A stretch of 64,000 bases of DNA. Source: a bacterium (GTDB lineage: Bacteria; 4484-113; JAFGCY01). Below are positions 31,901 through 40,480 of this stretch, one piece after another. The position numbers were made by a program, and so were the translations under genes. Under the pieces are notes generated by a model. The model ran no database searches, was not told the DNA's origin, and worked only from the letters and a program-made list of their open reading frames with translations. How positions within the stretch are numbered: the stretch's first letter is position 1; the number at the start of each line of letters is the position of its first letter. The DNA lies in the NCBI GenBank assembly GCA_020849855.1, contig JADZFO010000011.1, forward strand, positions 1-64,000, written 5' to 3'.

Positions 31901-32448
31901 ACAAACTGGGGCAGCGCAGCTTCAAGGACATGCAGCTGCTGGCCGGCGCCCAGATCCAGATGTATGTGTATCTGCTGGCCCTGGCCCAGGGGGAGGCCGG
32001 CCGCCGGCCCGCCCAGCTTGAGCTGGAGCTGCGGCCCCACAGCGCCTGCTATCAGAGTATCGAGCCGAGCTGGGCCGATTCAGGGCTGAAGCTGAACGCC
32101 AGCCAGCGTGAGCTGGCCTCGGCTGAGGATGGCGAGTGGGAAGCAGCATCGCGCGCCGGCGCGGCGCAGAAGCTGCGTCCCAGCCTGGAGCTGGTGCGGC
32201 GCCTGCTGAGCGGCATTGCCGCCGATATCGCTTCCGGCTCGCTGGCGGTCAGCCCGCTACGCGACGGGCCGCAGTGGCGGGCCTGCAGCAGCTGCGACTT
32301 CCGCAGCGTCTGCCGTTTCGACCCGCTGAGCCAGGGCCAGTACCGCAGCACGGAGACTGTCGCCAGGCGCAACCTGCAGCGCAGCGGCCTGAATCCCCGG
32401 GAGCTGGCCCGCGAGGGCTTAGCCCGCCCGCGGGGAGGCGGCCGATGA
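28927..32448 (+). CDS. addB: AddB-type ATP-dependent nuclease subunit B
   Basis: The 1173-residue partner of AddA in double-strand-break end resection. N-terminal Walker A GPAGSGKT at 9-16; a degenerate helicase core follows; the C-terminus holds a RecB-like nuclease (SGKIDRLDRD...VVDYKLG) framed by the iron-sulfur cysteines Cys834, Cys1120, Cys1123 and Cys1129 (C-xn-CxxC-x5-C, the AddB hallmark). It starts at GTG 28927 directly after a TAAACT box. The stop overlaps the addA ATG (ATGA), giving coupled 1:1 expression. Confidence 0.92.
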   Translation: MARLGLITGPAGSGKTELVLNEAAQASLDQPLGPPLLIIVPEQQGVQTERAALQRIARLRGSADGTAASSRIRVLSLSRLARLLEERSGRHSQPLSELQRRLLVWRLLEPGREREARAQVYSDLLAELALWQTRPEELEQCSAQLSLQAAAAAELPLRQKLEQLSAKLSTLAALQRRYIAACEAQGLDFRPAPARIPELLSEENWPGLSRTRVWVDGFAGFTPAEESALQALLKHCESVSATVLLDPRRRYGPLESDTRDWYAPGRALLERWQLLAQRSAAAQTQLLELPQPQAWPPGHPLGQLALELPQAGMRIAAAEQDEILAVACADERQEVEAAAQHIRELLLPPESGGRGIPAGRISVVLRSVEHYAPLIRNIFHDYEIPFFLDQRRSLAHHPAVELLRSGLRLALGLAGQEDIAALLRCGLLPAPEDESLRAAADALLAYARRHGLRPGLWLSDSDWRFSGGLLGSEESLDDERLRQREESLARLNAWRRKILAPIAALSRRLRGLERPRLRELLACAWEELFSAATAQQMESWALQAQQRSAGSGREASYMGDKAQLHRAVWPALAALLDALDAVAGEERMEPAEVCAWLEAGLAALDTGFPPPLLDTVLVTQIDRGRHGSVDATLLLGLSEDLWPPAQAESALFSDLERELINAGPEGGGDSDMQLLAAGARQQAQREPWFFLVAITRPARHLYLSRPASSADGQLRPASAYLRALLDSIGLQERGAEQLCAERLERGSLYLPPAELAARLAGAEPGLLSALPQLERLLLAQAPDALSAVRWSQAEYQRRGQPLPLDAPTLELLFQRTGQTRLRASASQLEAFALCPFRHYSRYLLRLSEEQPPLFDARTMGSFYHSLFEGLVRRLQVSAAQESWAAIDSERIEAEAAEVLSELGAVLKLETDYQRIDFLLLRARAILAQHAQLLAAMLAEGRVPLAAELAFGEQPGSQLPPLRLDFPGGELLLSGKIDRLDRDSQGQASVVDYKLGQRSFKDMQLLAGAQIQMYVYLLALAQGEAGRRPAQLELELRPHSACYQSIEPSWADSGLKLNASQRELASAEDGEWEAASRAGAAQKLRPSLELVRRLLSGIAADIASGSLAVSPLRDGPQWRACSSCDFRSVCRFDPLSQGQYRSTETVARRNLQRSGLNPRELAREGLARPRGGGR

Positions 32449-35400
32449 GCGGGCGGCGCTGGACAGCGGCACAGCTTGAGGCGATCAACGCGCGGGACTG
32501 CGAGCTGGCGGTGAGCGCCGCGGCAGGCTCGGGCAAGACATCCGTACTTGTGGAGCGCGTGCTGCGCTGCGCCCTGGGCCAGCAGCTTGACGCGCAGGGG
32601 CTGGCCCGTGACAGCGCCGCGCTGGCGATTCCGCTCGACCGTCTGCTGATTGCGACCTTCACTAACGCCGCGGCGGCTGAGCTGCGCTCGCGCCTGCATG
32701 AGCAGCTGGGCCGTGAGCTGCAGCGCCGGGTGGAGGCCGGGCAGCCGACCCGCCTGCTGCGCGAGCAGCTGGCGCTGCTGCCCCTGGCCTCCATCGGCAC
32801 ACTGCATGGCTTCTGCCTGGAGCTGATCCGGCGCTATGGGCATGAGCAGGGACTGGCCTCCAGCCGCGTGCTGAGCGAGCATGAGAGCCGCCTGCTGCTG
32901 CATGAGCAGGCTTCGCGCTTTCTGGACGAGAAACTGGGCAGCGGTCAGGAGGAGCTGCTGCGCCTGGGCCTTGACTGGGGCGGGCAGGACGGCGTGGGGG
33001 CCGAGGACCTGTCGCGCAGCAGCGCCGGCCGCGGCCTGCGCCCGCTGCTGCTGATGGTCTATGAGCTGCGGCGCAGCCTGCCGGACCACGAGGCCTGGTA
33101 CAGCCAGCACCTGGGCTGGGCTGACCTTGACCCGCAGAACTGTGACCCTGGCCATCCCCTGCTGGCGGCGCAGATAGAAGAGCTGCGGGCCTGGCGCGAC
33201 AGGTGGATCGCCAGTGATGCGGCCTTTGGCCTGAGCCTTGGCAGCGAGCTGCCGGATGCCGGCTTCCTGCAGACCATTGCGGCGCGGCGCCTGGCCCTGC
33301 AGGACCTGCGCCTTGATCTGCACTGGGACAAGCTGGGTATCCATCTGGACGAGTCCCTGCGCAAGACCAGGCTGGACCTGCCACACAAACCGGCACTGAC
33401 CGAGGGCTATCGCCGGGACATCGACAAGGAGAGTCCCTGGTACGAGCGGATTCCGCAGTACAACTCGGCCTTCGCGGAAGAGATAAAGGACTGGCAGGAG
33501 CACTTCAGCCGCCGACCCTTTGCCCAGGTGGCGGCGGACGAGAACCATGTGCGCGGGCAGATCAGCCTGCTGTGGTCACTGGCCGCGGACTTTGAGCAGC
33601 GCATCAGCGCCTACAAGCGCGAGCGCGGCTGGCTGGATTACTCGGACATGGAGCGCGGCGCGCTGGAGCTGCTTAGCGCGCGGGACGAGGCCGGCCGGCC
33701 GCTGCGCGATGAATCGGGCGGCCTGCGGCCCAGTTCAGTTGCGCTGGAGCTGCGCAGCCGCTATCTGGCAGTGCTGGTGGATGAGTACCAGGACACAAGC
33801 CCGCTGCAGGCGGCGCTGCTGGAGCTGGTCTGTCCGGAGCTGCCCCTGCCGGATGGCAGCGGCAGCTTCCGCCCGCGCTTTGTGGTGGGCGACGTGAAGC
33901 AGAGCATTTACTCCTTCCGCCTGGCCGAGCCGGAGCTTTTCATCCGCCTGCAGGCCCGGCTGCGCAGCGCGGAAATGGCCGGGCAGCGCCTGGTGTTGCT
34001 GCGCGAGAACTTCCGCTCCCGCCGGGGGGTGGTGGCGGGGATCAACCGCCTGCTGGGCGGCCTGATGAGCCTGGAGCTTGGCGGCGAGGATTATGCAGAG
34101 GCGGCGCTGATTTACAGCGCCGGCTATGAGGCCTTTGAAAGCGAGGCGCAGACTGCGGCGCGGCAGGCCGAGCCGGCACTGCGGATCAGTCTGGTGCCTG
34201 AGCCGGAGCCGAGCCCTTCTGAAGACGCGCTGCCTGAGCGCGAGAGCAGCATGGAAGAGCCAGCCACTGAAGAAGAAGGCCCAGGCGGCGGCGAGGATGA
34301 AGACAGCCCTGAGCTGCAGCGCAGCGTCTACCGCGCGGTGGCCCGGCGGCTGCTTGAGCTGAAGGCCGAGGCCGACGGCGGCCACCTGACCGTGCTGGAC
34401 CACGCCATCGGGGCGCTGCGTCCGGCGCAGTGGGGCGACATGGTGATCCTGCTGCGTTCCACCCGCGGGCGGGTTGAGACACTGCGCGAGGAACTGGAGC
34501 GCGCCGGCGTGCCCTGCCTGGCCCTGGGCCGCAGCGGCTTTTATGAGCGGCCGGAGGTGCTTGACGCACTGAGCCTGCTGAAGGTGCTGGACAACCCGCT
34601 GCAGGACACCGCGCTGGCCGCACTGCTGCGCGGCCCGGCCCTGGGCCTCAGCGCACAGGAGCTGCTGCAGGTCGCGCGGCCGGACATCTTCGCCGCCCAG
34701 GATGAGGGCGCCGATGCGGGTCCGCTGCCAACCAGCCGCGAGCCCCTCTGGCTGCGGCTGCGCTACAGCGCGGCGCGACACCCTGACGGCGGCCTGCGGG
34801 CCCGCCTGCTGCTGTTCATCGCGCGGCTGGAACACTGGCGCGACCTGGCCCGCGATGAGCCGCTGAACCTGCTGCTGCACCGCCTTTACCGCGAAGCCGG
34901 GCTGCTGGCCGCGGCGGCGGCGCAGGACCGCGCGCAGCAGCGCCGGGCCAACCTGGAGGAGCTGCTGCGCCTGGCCGGGGAGTTCAGCTCCTTCGAGCGC
35001 CAGGGCATCAGCCGCTTCCTGCAGTTCATTGAATCATCGCGCCGGGCTGCCGGCGATACCGGCGAGGCCGTGCTGGGCGAGTCCGGCCAGCAGCAGGTGC
35101 GGATCCTGACCGTGCACCAGTCCAAGGGCCTGGAGTTCCCCATCGTGCTGCTGCCGGACCTGCAGCGCCGCTTCAACCAGCAGGACCTGGGCCGCGACCT
35201 GCTGTGGCATCCCCGCGCCGGTCTGGGCGGCCGCTTCTATGACTATCAGGCCCGGCCGCCGCGGCGGGCCGTGACCCTGCAGCTGGAACAGGTGCGGCGG
35301 GCCAAGCGCGCGGACCTGCTCAGCGAAGAGCTGCGCCTGCTGTATGTGGCCCTGACCCGCGCCCGTGAACGCCTGGAACTGATCAGCGGCCTGCCGCGCA

Positions 35401-36461
35401 GCTTCAAGGCGGAGAAGGCCGTGGCCGCCAGGCCGCAGGAGGCCCGCAGCTGGCTGGACTGGCTGGCCTTGCAGCTGGGCCCGCAGCTGCTGCAGTGCCT
35501 GGAAGAGGGCAGCGCGGAGCTGGCCGAGGCGCAGGCGCGAATCAGCCTGCAGCTAATGCTGCCGGGCGGAGCGGCGGCGGCGGAGCATGACGGAGGCGCG
35601 GCGCAGGAGCAGGACCCGCTGGCGGCCGCGCTGCTGCGCGACCAGGGCCGCGGGATGCTGAGGCTGCTGGAGGCGGCAGGAGCGCAGTCGGCCCAGCAGC
35701 GCCTGCCGGGCAAACTGAGCGTCAGCCACATCGCGCACCAGCCGCCTGCGCAGTCTGGCCCGGATGCCCCGGACAGCGAGTTTGTGCTGGAGGGCTTTGA
35801 GCAGCCAGCCATTGAGCTGCGCGATTACCAGCCCCCGCGGCTGCTGTCCAGCAGCGAAGCTGACACAGAAGAAGCTGTCCTTGCCGGGCCGGATCCGCGC
35901 GCTCTTGGTACGGCCACACACCGCCTGTTGCAGGAGCTGGACCCGGCGGCGCCGGGCTTTGCGCGCTATGCGGTGCGCGAAGAGCTGGCCGGGCTGCGCG
36001 ATGCCCTGCTGCAGCGCGGGCTGCTGGATCCGCTGGCGGCCTCTGCTTTGAGGCTGGACCGCATCGCCGCGCTGGTCACGGAGCTGCAGCCGCGGGCCCG
36101 GGCGCTGCTGGCCGAGGGTGGCCAGGCCTGGCGCGAGCTGCCCATCGGCCTTTTGGTGCCCGAGGCCGAGCTGGCCCGCCTGCCGGCTTTCAGCGCGGGC
36201 CAGGCCGCAGACAGCGCATATGGCAGCGGCAGTGTGTATGTCCAGGGCACCATCGACCTGCTGCTGGCGGGTCGCACAGAAGCGCTGATAGTGGACTACA
36301 AGACCGACCGCGGCGCATCTGCAGAGACCCTGCTTGCGCGCTACAGCCAGCAGCTTGAGTGGTACGCGCGGGCTGTGCGGCTGCTTCTGCCCTCGCACAG
36401 TGTGCGCTGGGCGATATATGGCCTCGACCGCGCCGGCTTGGTGCTGCCGGATATAGCCTGA
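32445..36461 (+). CDS. addA: AddA-type helicase-nuclease subunit A
   Basis: A 1338-residue UvrD-family helicase with a C-terminal nuclease. Visible: Walker A AAAGSGKT (25-32), motif II VDEYQDTSPLQ, motif III VVGDVKQSIYSFR, motif V ILTVHQSKGLEFPIVLLPDL, motif VI YVALTRARERLELI, and the PD-(D/E)xK core GTIDLLLAG...IVDYKTDRG near the end. With AddB it unwinds and degrades DNA from breaks until a Chi-like site. The ATG at 32445 overlaps the addB stop; an in-frame reading upstream is out of phase with addB and is not coding. A Glu-rich insert lies near residues 690-720. Confidence 0.95.
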   Translation: MSGRRWTAAQLEAINARDCELAVSAAAGSGKTSVLVERVLRCALGQQLDAQGLARDSAALAIPLDRLLIATFTNAAAAELRSRLHEQLGRELQRRVEAGQPTRLLREQLALLPLASIGTLHGFCLELIRRYGHEQGLASSRVLSEHESRLLLHEQASRFLDEKLGSGQEELLRLGLDWGGQDGVGAEDLSRSSAGRGLRPLLLMVYELRRSLPDHEAWYSQHLGWADLDPQNCDPGHPLLAAQIEELRAWRDRWIASDAAFGLSLGSELPDAGFLQTIAARRLALQDLRLDLHWDKLGIHLDESLRKTRLDLPHKPALTEGYRRDIDKESPWYERIPQYNSAFAEEIKDWQEHFSRRPFAQVAADENHVRGQISLLWSLAADFEQRISAYKRERGWLDYSDMERGALELLSARDEAGRPLRDESGGLRPSSVALELRSRYLAVLVDEYQDTSPLQAALLELVCPELPLPDGSGSFRPRFVVGDVKQSIYSFRLAEPELFIRLQARLRSAEMAGQRLVLLRENFRSRRGVVAGINRLLGGLMSLELGGEDYAEAALIYSAGYEAFESEAQTAARQAEPALRISLVPEPEPSPSEDALPERESSMEEPATEEEGPGGGEDEDSPELQRSVYRAVARRLLELKAEADGGHLTVLDHAIGALRPAQWGDMVILLRSTRGRVETLREELERAGVPCLALGRSGFYERPEVLDALSLLKVLDNPLQDTALAALLRGPALGLSAQELLQVARPDIFAAQDEGADAGPLPTSREPLWLRLRYSAARHPDGGLRARLLLFIARLEHWRDLARDEPLNLLLHRLYREAGLLAAAAAQDRAQQRRANLEELLRLAGEFSSFERQGISRFLQFIESSRRAAGDTGEAVLGESGQQQVRILTVHQSKGLEFPIVLLPDLQRRFNQQDLGRDLLWHPRAGLGGRFYDYQARPPRRAVTLQLEQVRRAKRADLLSEELRLLYVALTRARERLELISGLPRSFKAEKAVAARPQEARSWLDWLALQLGPQLLQCLEEGSAELAEAQARISLQLMLPGGAAAAEHDGGAAQEQDPLAAALLRDQGRGMLRLLEAAGAQSAQQRLPGKLSVSHIAHQPPAQSGPDAPDSEFVLEGFEQPAIELRDYQPPRLLSSSEADTEEAVLAGPDPRALGTATHRLLQELDPAAPGFARYAVREELAGLRDALLQRGLLDPLAASALRLDRIAALVTELQPRARALLAEGGQAWRELPIGLLVPEAELARLPAFSAGQAADSAYGSGSVYVQGTIDLLLAGRTEALIVDYKTDRGASAETLLARYSQQLEWYARAVRLLLPSHSVRWAIYGLDRAGLVLPDIA

Positions 36462-36575
36462 GCCGGTGCTGGCTAAGCCCGCATCATCCCTCCGCAAAGA
36501 CAGAGGAAAGGGCGGGATTGCCTCCGACCTGATGGTTCAAGTTAGCTGCGGGCGGTGCCTCAGTAAGTTTGCAGT

Positions 36576-37340
36576 TCAATCAGGATGCCGAACTGCATCT
36601 CCACCGTAGTAGGTGAAAACATCCCTGAAAAGCACCTCGTTAGCCTGCTCGCCATAGGCGGTGACTTGGATCGCACCGCTGAGGGGCATTCCCTCGCTTG
36701 GGGTACTCAACAGCAGTTCTCCGGACTCCAGGTTTCGAATCTCATCCTCTGTCAAGGCTCGGAAATCCAGCGCCAGTGGAGCCCAGGCTGAGCTTTCAAA
36801 TGACGTGTAGTACTTGCCTGTCAGCGGGTCAATGCTGTAAAGGGCCTGACACAGTTGAGTTCGCGCGTCACTATTCTTGAATTGCTCCCAAGAACTGCCA
36901 TCAGTAAACCTTGCACTAAGTAGATCGGCCCCATCTTTGGGCATTACGCCATGTGCGAAGTAGTACTGGCCAACATAGTGGGCAGTAGTTGGGAGCGAAG
37001 CAGTAGTCTGTCCGCATAGAACGGCACCCAGTCGCTTCAGGTCCTTTGGGCTCAGCTCCGACGAAACTACCTGCTTGCCTTCGCATCTGCGGTACTCGTC
37101 CAGCAGCGAACGCGCGGAGTCAGGCATGGAGGCCTGAGACGAAGCCAGTGTGTGGATAGTGACTTGTTCCGCGAAATTGGCTTCCAAGTCTGAGCTGACC
37201 AAGGCCTGCCTTATCTTCGCTGCGGAATAAACGTACTGGCGGTCGTTGACCTGCTGAGCAGACTCGGAATTGACGCAGCCAGTCAGTGCTTGCAGCAACC
37301 CGAACAGTAGTGAGCAGGCAAGAAGAGAATCGCGAATCAT
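36576..37340 (-). CDS. lipoprotein of unknown function, paralogue of the gene at 37923
   Basis: A 254-residue lipoprotein (lipobox ALTGC, Cys22). I recognise no family. It shares blocks with the 267-residue protein at 37923-38726: a helix ending in LSPKDLKRLGAVL, then QYYFAHGVMPKDGADLL against SFYAEHGRLPQDGQEL, TGKYYTSFESS against TGKLITSFESG, and VTAYGEQANEVLF against VTVYGAKVRTVLF. The two are therefore homologues. Base composition is AT-richer than the flanking addA and pilT. The start at 37340 follows a GGGAGG (37348-37353) at 7 nt. Confidence 0.7.
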   Translation of the reverse strand: MIRDSLLACSLLFGLLQALTGCVNSESAQQVNDRQYVYSAAKIRQALVSSDLEANFAEQVTIHTLASSQASMPDSARSLLDEYRRCEGKQVVSSELSPKDLKRLGAVLCGQTTASLPTTAHYVGQYYFAHGVMPKDGADLLSARFTDGSSWEQFKNSDARTQLCQALYSIDPLTGKYYTSFESSAWAPLALDFRALTEDEIRNLESGELLLSTPSEGMPLSGAIQVTAYGEQANEVLFRDVFTYYGGDAVRHPD

Positions 37341-37377
37341 AGAAACCTCCCTGGGAAGTTGGATGCTGGCTGCCGCG

Positions 37378-37854
37378 TTAGCAGTCTTCGCACAAATAGA
37401 ATACGTAGGCCTCTCCCCACTGACTCATACTGCAAGGCATATCTGCGCCAGCTGTGCATCGGCAGACGTCGCGAGTGAAACTGCGCCGCCTGATGTTTGA
37501 TTTGATCAGGTTTCCGACCCCATCCCTTGCGTTCATCTCATCGCTGTGTGACTCTGTCTCGATTGTGATGTAACCCTCCTCCGTGTCGGTATGACAGAAG
37601 AGCGAGAAGCTACCGCAGCAGTCAAAATTTACTGTGTTTGTGACAGAGAAATGCTCGGTCGCTACGTTGTTGTAGCAGCACCAGTGCGGAATGTTCAGAG
37701 ATTGATGCAGTAGCTCTGCGTCCTCTACCCAAGCATCGGTGATTGGTTCGTCGGGGACTTCAACGCAGTCAGCATCATGCCCACTGCTCGTCGCGGGTCC
37801 CAATACAAGCCCTGAACAGATGAGCAGAAGTACTAACTTAGAGCTCCTTAGCAT
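37378..37854 (-). CDS. small Cys-rich secreted protein
   Basis: A 158-residue protein: a signal peptide (MLRSSKLVLLLICSGLVLG) and a mature region with eleven Cys in pairs (WCCYNN, DCCGS, LFC, VCRC, MPC, YLCEDC), implying a disulfide-knotted exported domain. No known family is recognised. ATG 37854 has GGAG 6 nt upstream; ATG 37866 is an alternative four codons earlier. It lies between two paralogous lipoprotein/anchored genes in the same orientation, in an AT-rich patch with a TA dinucleotide run just upstream, so it may form a unit with them. Confidence 0.6.
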   Translation of the reverse strand: MLRSSKLVLLLICSGLVLGPATSSGHDADCVEVPDEPITDAWVEDAELLHQSLNIPHWCCYNNVATEHFSVTNTVNFDCCGSFSLFCHTDTEEGYITIETESHSDEMNARDGVGNLIKSNIRRRSFTRDVCRCTAGADMPCSMSQWGEAYVFYLCEDC

Positions 37855-37894
37855 AGCTGTCTCCATTATGAATCTCTTGTGGAGATATAGGCAG

Positions 37895-37909
37895 TATATA
37901 TATATATAT
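37895..37909. repeat. TA dinucleotide run
   Basis: A run of alternating TA lies between the Cys-rich protein gene and its upstream neighbour. In this GC-rich setting it could be a promoter-like melt region or a slippage site; no clear box can be chosen within it. Confidence 0.5.
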
Positions 37910-37922
37910 GTATATTGGCAAC

Positions 37923-38726
37923 CTAAAATGAGGTGAAATCTCTGCCCGGACACCAATTGCCGTTTTCGCTAAGCGTCATCCAAAAATGGCCAGAGAAGAG
38001 TACGGTCCTGACCTTGGCGCCATATACAGTGACATGAAAGCCCTGCTGAATCTTCTCGCTTCTCTTTGCTCCAACCTGAACAGGAGGTATAGAGCCACCC
38101 CTCGTCTTCCTGATGGAGCCAAACCCCCTGAGTGGCACAATTCTGATTCCATAAGGTTCACCGCCAGATTCGAAGGATGTAATCAGCTTGCCGGTCGCAG
38201 CGTTGATTCCACTTTTTACCAACGTCAGTTTGTCTTTGTCGATAGCCGTGTCGAAAGCTGCGTCACTGATAGTTAAGTGGCCCTCAGCTGTCGCCAAAAT
38301 TCCTGAGCTAGCGACCACCAGCTCTTGTCCGTCCTGTGGCAGCCTGCCATGCTCTGCGTAGAAGGACATAGCCTTGTATATTGGGAGTGTCCCATGGAAC
38401 GTCTGTCCATTCTGCCATGACAAGGACCTGACCAGTCTCAACTCCTGGGTACTCAGCGAGCTAACCTCTACACTGTTCAGCGCCAGGTTCCCCGGATAAA
38501 TATGAGATTGTTGCTCAGGTATTGCAGTGCTGAAGTAGTCGGCGAGATCAAGGGCGGCAAGGCGGGTCCTAGTAGCTTGTGGTATGTCTGTGAATTGCGC
38601 GACTTCGGGCTGCCATCCCCAGAGTGCCATGCTTTGAAAGTCGCATACCCACCATGCGAGGACAAGAACCGTGCCTGCGGCGCCAAATGCCACAAGTGCT
38701 CTTATGGCCTTGGTCCCCTTTGGCAT
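37923..38726 (-). CDS. membrane-anchored protein, paralogue of the lipoprotein at 36576
   Basis: A 267-residue protein with one N-terminal membrane segment (about 8-30, ALVAFGAAGTVLVLAWWV) and an external domain homologous to the lipoprotein at 36576-37340, as shown by the shared FYAEHGRLPQDG, TGKLITSFES and VTVYGAKVRTVLF blocks. It starts 10 bp after the pilT stop in the same orientation, so it could be the distal gene of the pilT transcript. The function is unknown. Confidence 0.65.
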   Translation of the reverse strand: MPKGTKAIRALVAFGAAGTVLVLAWWVCDFQSMALWGWQPEVAQFTDIPQATRTRLAALDLADYFSTAIPEQQSHIYPGNLALNSVEVSSLSTQELRLVRSLSWQNGQTFHGTLPIYKAMSFYAEHGRLPQDGQELVVASSGILATAEGHLTISDAAFDTAIDKDKLTLVKSGINAATGKLITSFESGGEPYGIRIVPLRGFGSIRKTRGGSIPPVQVGAKRSEKIQQGFHVTVYGAKVRTVLFSGHFWMTLSENGNWCPGRDFTSF

Positions 38727-38735
38727 GCAGCAGTC

Positions 38736-39890
38736 CTAAATCCCGCCGACCGGCCCGGTCTGGGCGCGGGTGCGTGCGAACTGGTCGACGCGGTTGAGCA
38801 CTTTGTCGGAGAAGTCGGTTTCCTTCTGCTCCAGCAGCTTGAAGTCGTGCGGGCTGGTGGCGGCGTTGAGGGCGGTTTCGTAGGTGATCTTGCCCTTCTG
38901 GTAAAGCTTGAGCAGGTAGCGGTCGAAGGTGATCATGCCTTCGCTCTCGCCTTCCTCCATCGCCATCTTGATCATCTCGGTCTTCTCGGGGTCCTCGATG
39001 AACTCCTTGATACGGCCGGTGGACTTCATGATCTCCATCGCCGGGATACGGCCGCCGCCGACCATCGGCAGCAGGCGCATCGAGACGATGGCCTTGATCG
39101 TTTCAGAAAGCATGATGCGGGCCTGCTGCTGCAGGCTTTCGGGGTAGAAGTCGACGATACGGTTGATCGTACGCACGACGTCCAGGGTGTGCAGGGTGGA
39201 AAGCACCAGGTGGCCGGTGAGGGCGGCCTGGAAGGTGGCGTTGACCGTCTCGCGGTCGCGCATCTCACCCACCAGCATGATATCCGGGTCCTCTCGCATC
39301 GCGCCGCGGACGGCGTTGGCGAAGGAGTTGGTGTCCACGCCAAGCTCGCGCTGGTTGATGATCGCTTCCTTGTCGTAGAGGACGTACTCGATGGGGTCCT
39401 CGATGGTCAGGATGTGCACCGGGCGGCGGTTATTCACATAGTCGATCATCGAGGCCAGGGTGGTCGACTTACCGGAACCGGTGGTTCCGGTGATGATGAT
39501 GATGCCGCGGTGCTCGAGGGCCAGCTCCTCCATGATGATCGGGAGGTTCAGCTCCTCGAAGCTGGGGATGCGGTCGTTGACCAGACGGATCGCGCTGGCC
39601 AGGCTGCCCTTCTGGCGGAAGATGTTGACGCGGAAGCGGCCGCGCTTGCCATCCTTCGTCAGAACATAGGAGAAGTCGATCTCGTTCTCTTCCTCAAGAC
39701 GGTACTCGCGCTTGGGAGTCAGGAGCTGCTTGCACAGGCGCTCCATGTCCTCCTCGTTGAGCAGGTCGTATTCGCTGGGCATCAGGTCGCCATCGATGCG
39801 GTAGAAGGGCGGACGGTCGACACCAAGGTGGGTGTCAGAGGCGCCTTTCTTCATCATGGTGAAGAGGATGTCGTCAATGTGAATCGCCAT
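38736..39890 (-). CDS. pilT: type IV pilus retraction ATPase PilT
   Basis: A 384-residue hexameric secretion-type ATPase that depolymerises type IV pili for twitching and DNA uptake. Walker A GTTGSGKS at 135-142, the Asp box ILTIEDPIEY, Walker B MREDPDIMLVGEMRD, the His box TGHLVLSTLHT and the PilT-specific C-terminal AIRL-like region are present. The ATG at 39890 follows AAGGAAA, and a promoter lies about 75 nt upstream. dprA, also linked to DNA uptake, is at 58.6 kb; no other pilus gene is in the window. Confidence 0.95.
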   Translation of the reverse strand: MAIHIDDILFTMMKKGASDTHLGVDRPPFYRIDGDLMPSEYDLLNEEDMERLCKQLLTPKREYRLEEENEIDFSYVLTKDGKRGRFRVNIFRQKGSLASAIRLVNDRIPSFEELNLPIIMEELALEHRGIIIITGTTGSGKSTTLASMIDYVNNRRPVHILTIEDPIEYVLYDKEAIINQRELGVDTNSFANAVRGAMREDPDIMLVGEMRDRETVNATFQAALTGHLVLSTLHTLDVVRTINRIVDFYPESLQQQARIMLSETIKAIVSMRLLPMVGGGRIPAMEIMKSTGRIKEFIEDPEKTEMIKMAMEEGESEGMITFDRYLLKLYQKGKITYETALNAATSPHDFKLLEQKETDFSDKVLNRVDQFARTRAQTGPVGGI

Positions 39891-39961
39891 GTCGTTTCCT
39901 TGAGTGAAGCTGCCAGGCCGCAGCAGAGCGCGAGCGCTGCCCCGGCGCGTAGTACAGCCTG

Positions 39962-39989
39962 ATTATAACAGGATCGGGCCGGCTTGGAA
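39962..39989 (-). promoter_or_regulatory. pilT promoter
   Basis: On the minus strand TTCCAA (39989-39984) and a perfect TATAAT (39967-39962) are 16 nt apart. The leader to ATG 39890 is about 65 nt and contains the AAGGAAA ribosome site, in contrast to the leaderless genes. Confidence 0.55.
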
Positions 39990-40016
39990 GAGGGCCGGTC
40001 CATCCCGGGCGCTGGC

Positions 40017-40415
40017 TCAGGGCTGGGCCGGTGCGGCAGAGCGCTGCAGCGTGAAGCTGCGCGTGTCGCGGTAGGGCGAGCCGTCCGCCACTGTTACATT
40101 TCCCACAAACTGCGCCGCCTCCGCCCCGGCGGGCAGGCGGATGCGAACCGTGGACTGGCGCTGGCTGGTCTCCTCAGAGACCAGAACCCGCTCAAACTCC
40201 GGCGGGAAGGCCCAGGTGACCAGGAAGGGCGGACCGCCGGTTTCCCAGACCGCGCTAAGCGTCACTTCGCTGCCACCGGGGGCGGGGGCGGGCACGCTGA
40301 CGCTGTTAATGTGGACGCGGAAGGTGGGCAGCGGGTGCAGGTCAGAGTTCTTGGGGCCGCAGGATGCGAGAGCCATACAAACGGCAATCAGGACCAGGGA
40401 CACGATCAGGCGCAT
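40017..40415 (-). CDS. small Ig-like lipoprotein of unknown function
   Basis: A 132-residue lipoprotein (lipobox LASC, Cys19). The mature part looks like a single beta-sandwich: SVSVPAPAPGGSEVTLSAVW, PFLVTWAFP, FVGNVTVADGSPYRDTRSF, resembling a PKD/Ig-type domain. GAGGTG precedes the ATG and a CATAAT box lies about 25 nt upstream. No function is inferred. Confidence 0.65.
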   Translation of the reverse strand: MRLIVSLVLIAVCMALASCGPKNSDLHPLPTFRVHINSVSVPAPAPGGSEVTLSAVWETGGPPFLVTWAFPPEFERVLVSEETSQRQSTVRIRLPAGAEAAQFVGNVTVADGSPYRDTRSFTLQRSAAPAQP

Positions 40416-40480
40416 AGTTCACCTCAGCCGGAAGTGCCTAGATTATGCCGCAGCCTGACCGGGCTGTCACAGCGTGATTC

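Noticed and set aside
32052-33548. A minus-strand open frame across the addB-addA junction
   Set aside because: Antisense to two well supported genes and Gln/Ala/Arg-rich in the manner of shadows.
37895-37909. Phase-variable simple repeat controlling the Cys-rich gene
   Set aside because: The TA run is short and does not sit at a defined promoter spacing, so phase variation cannot be claimed.
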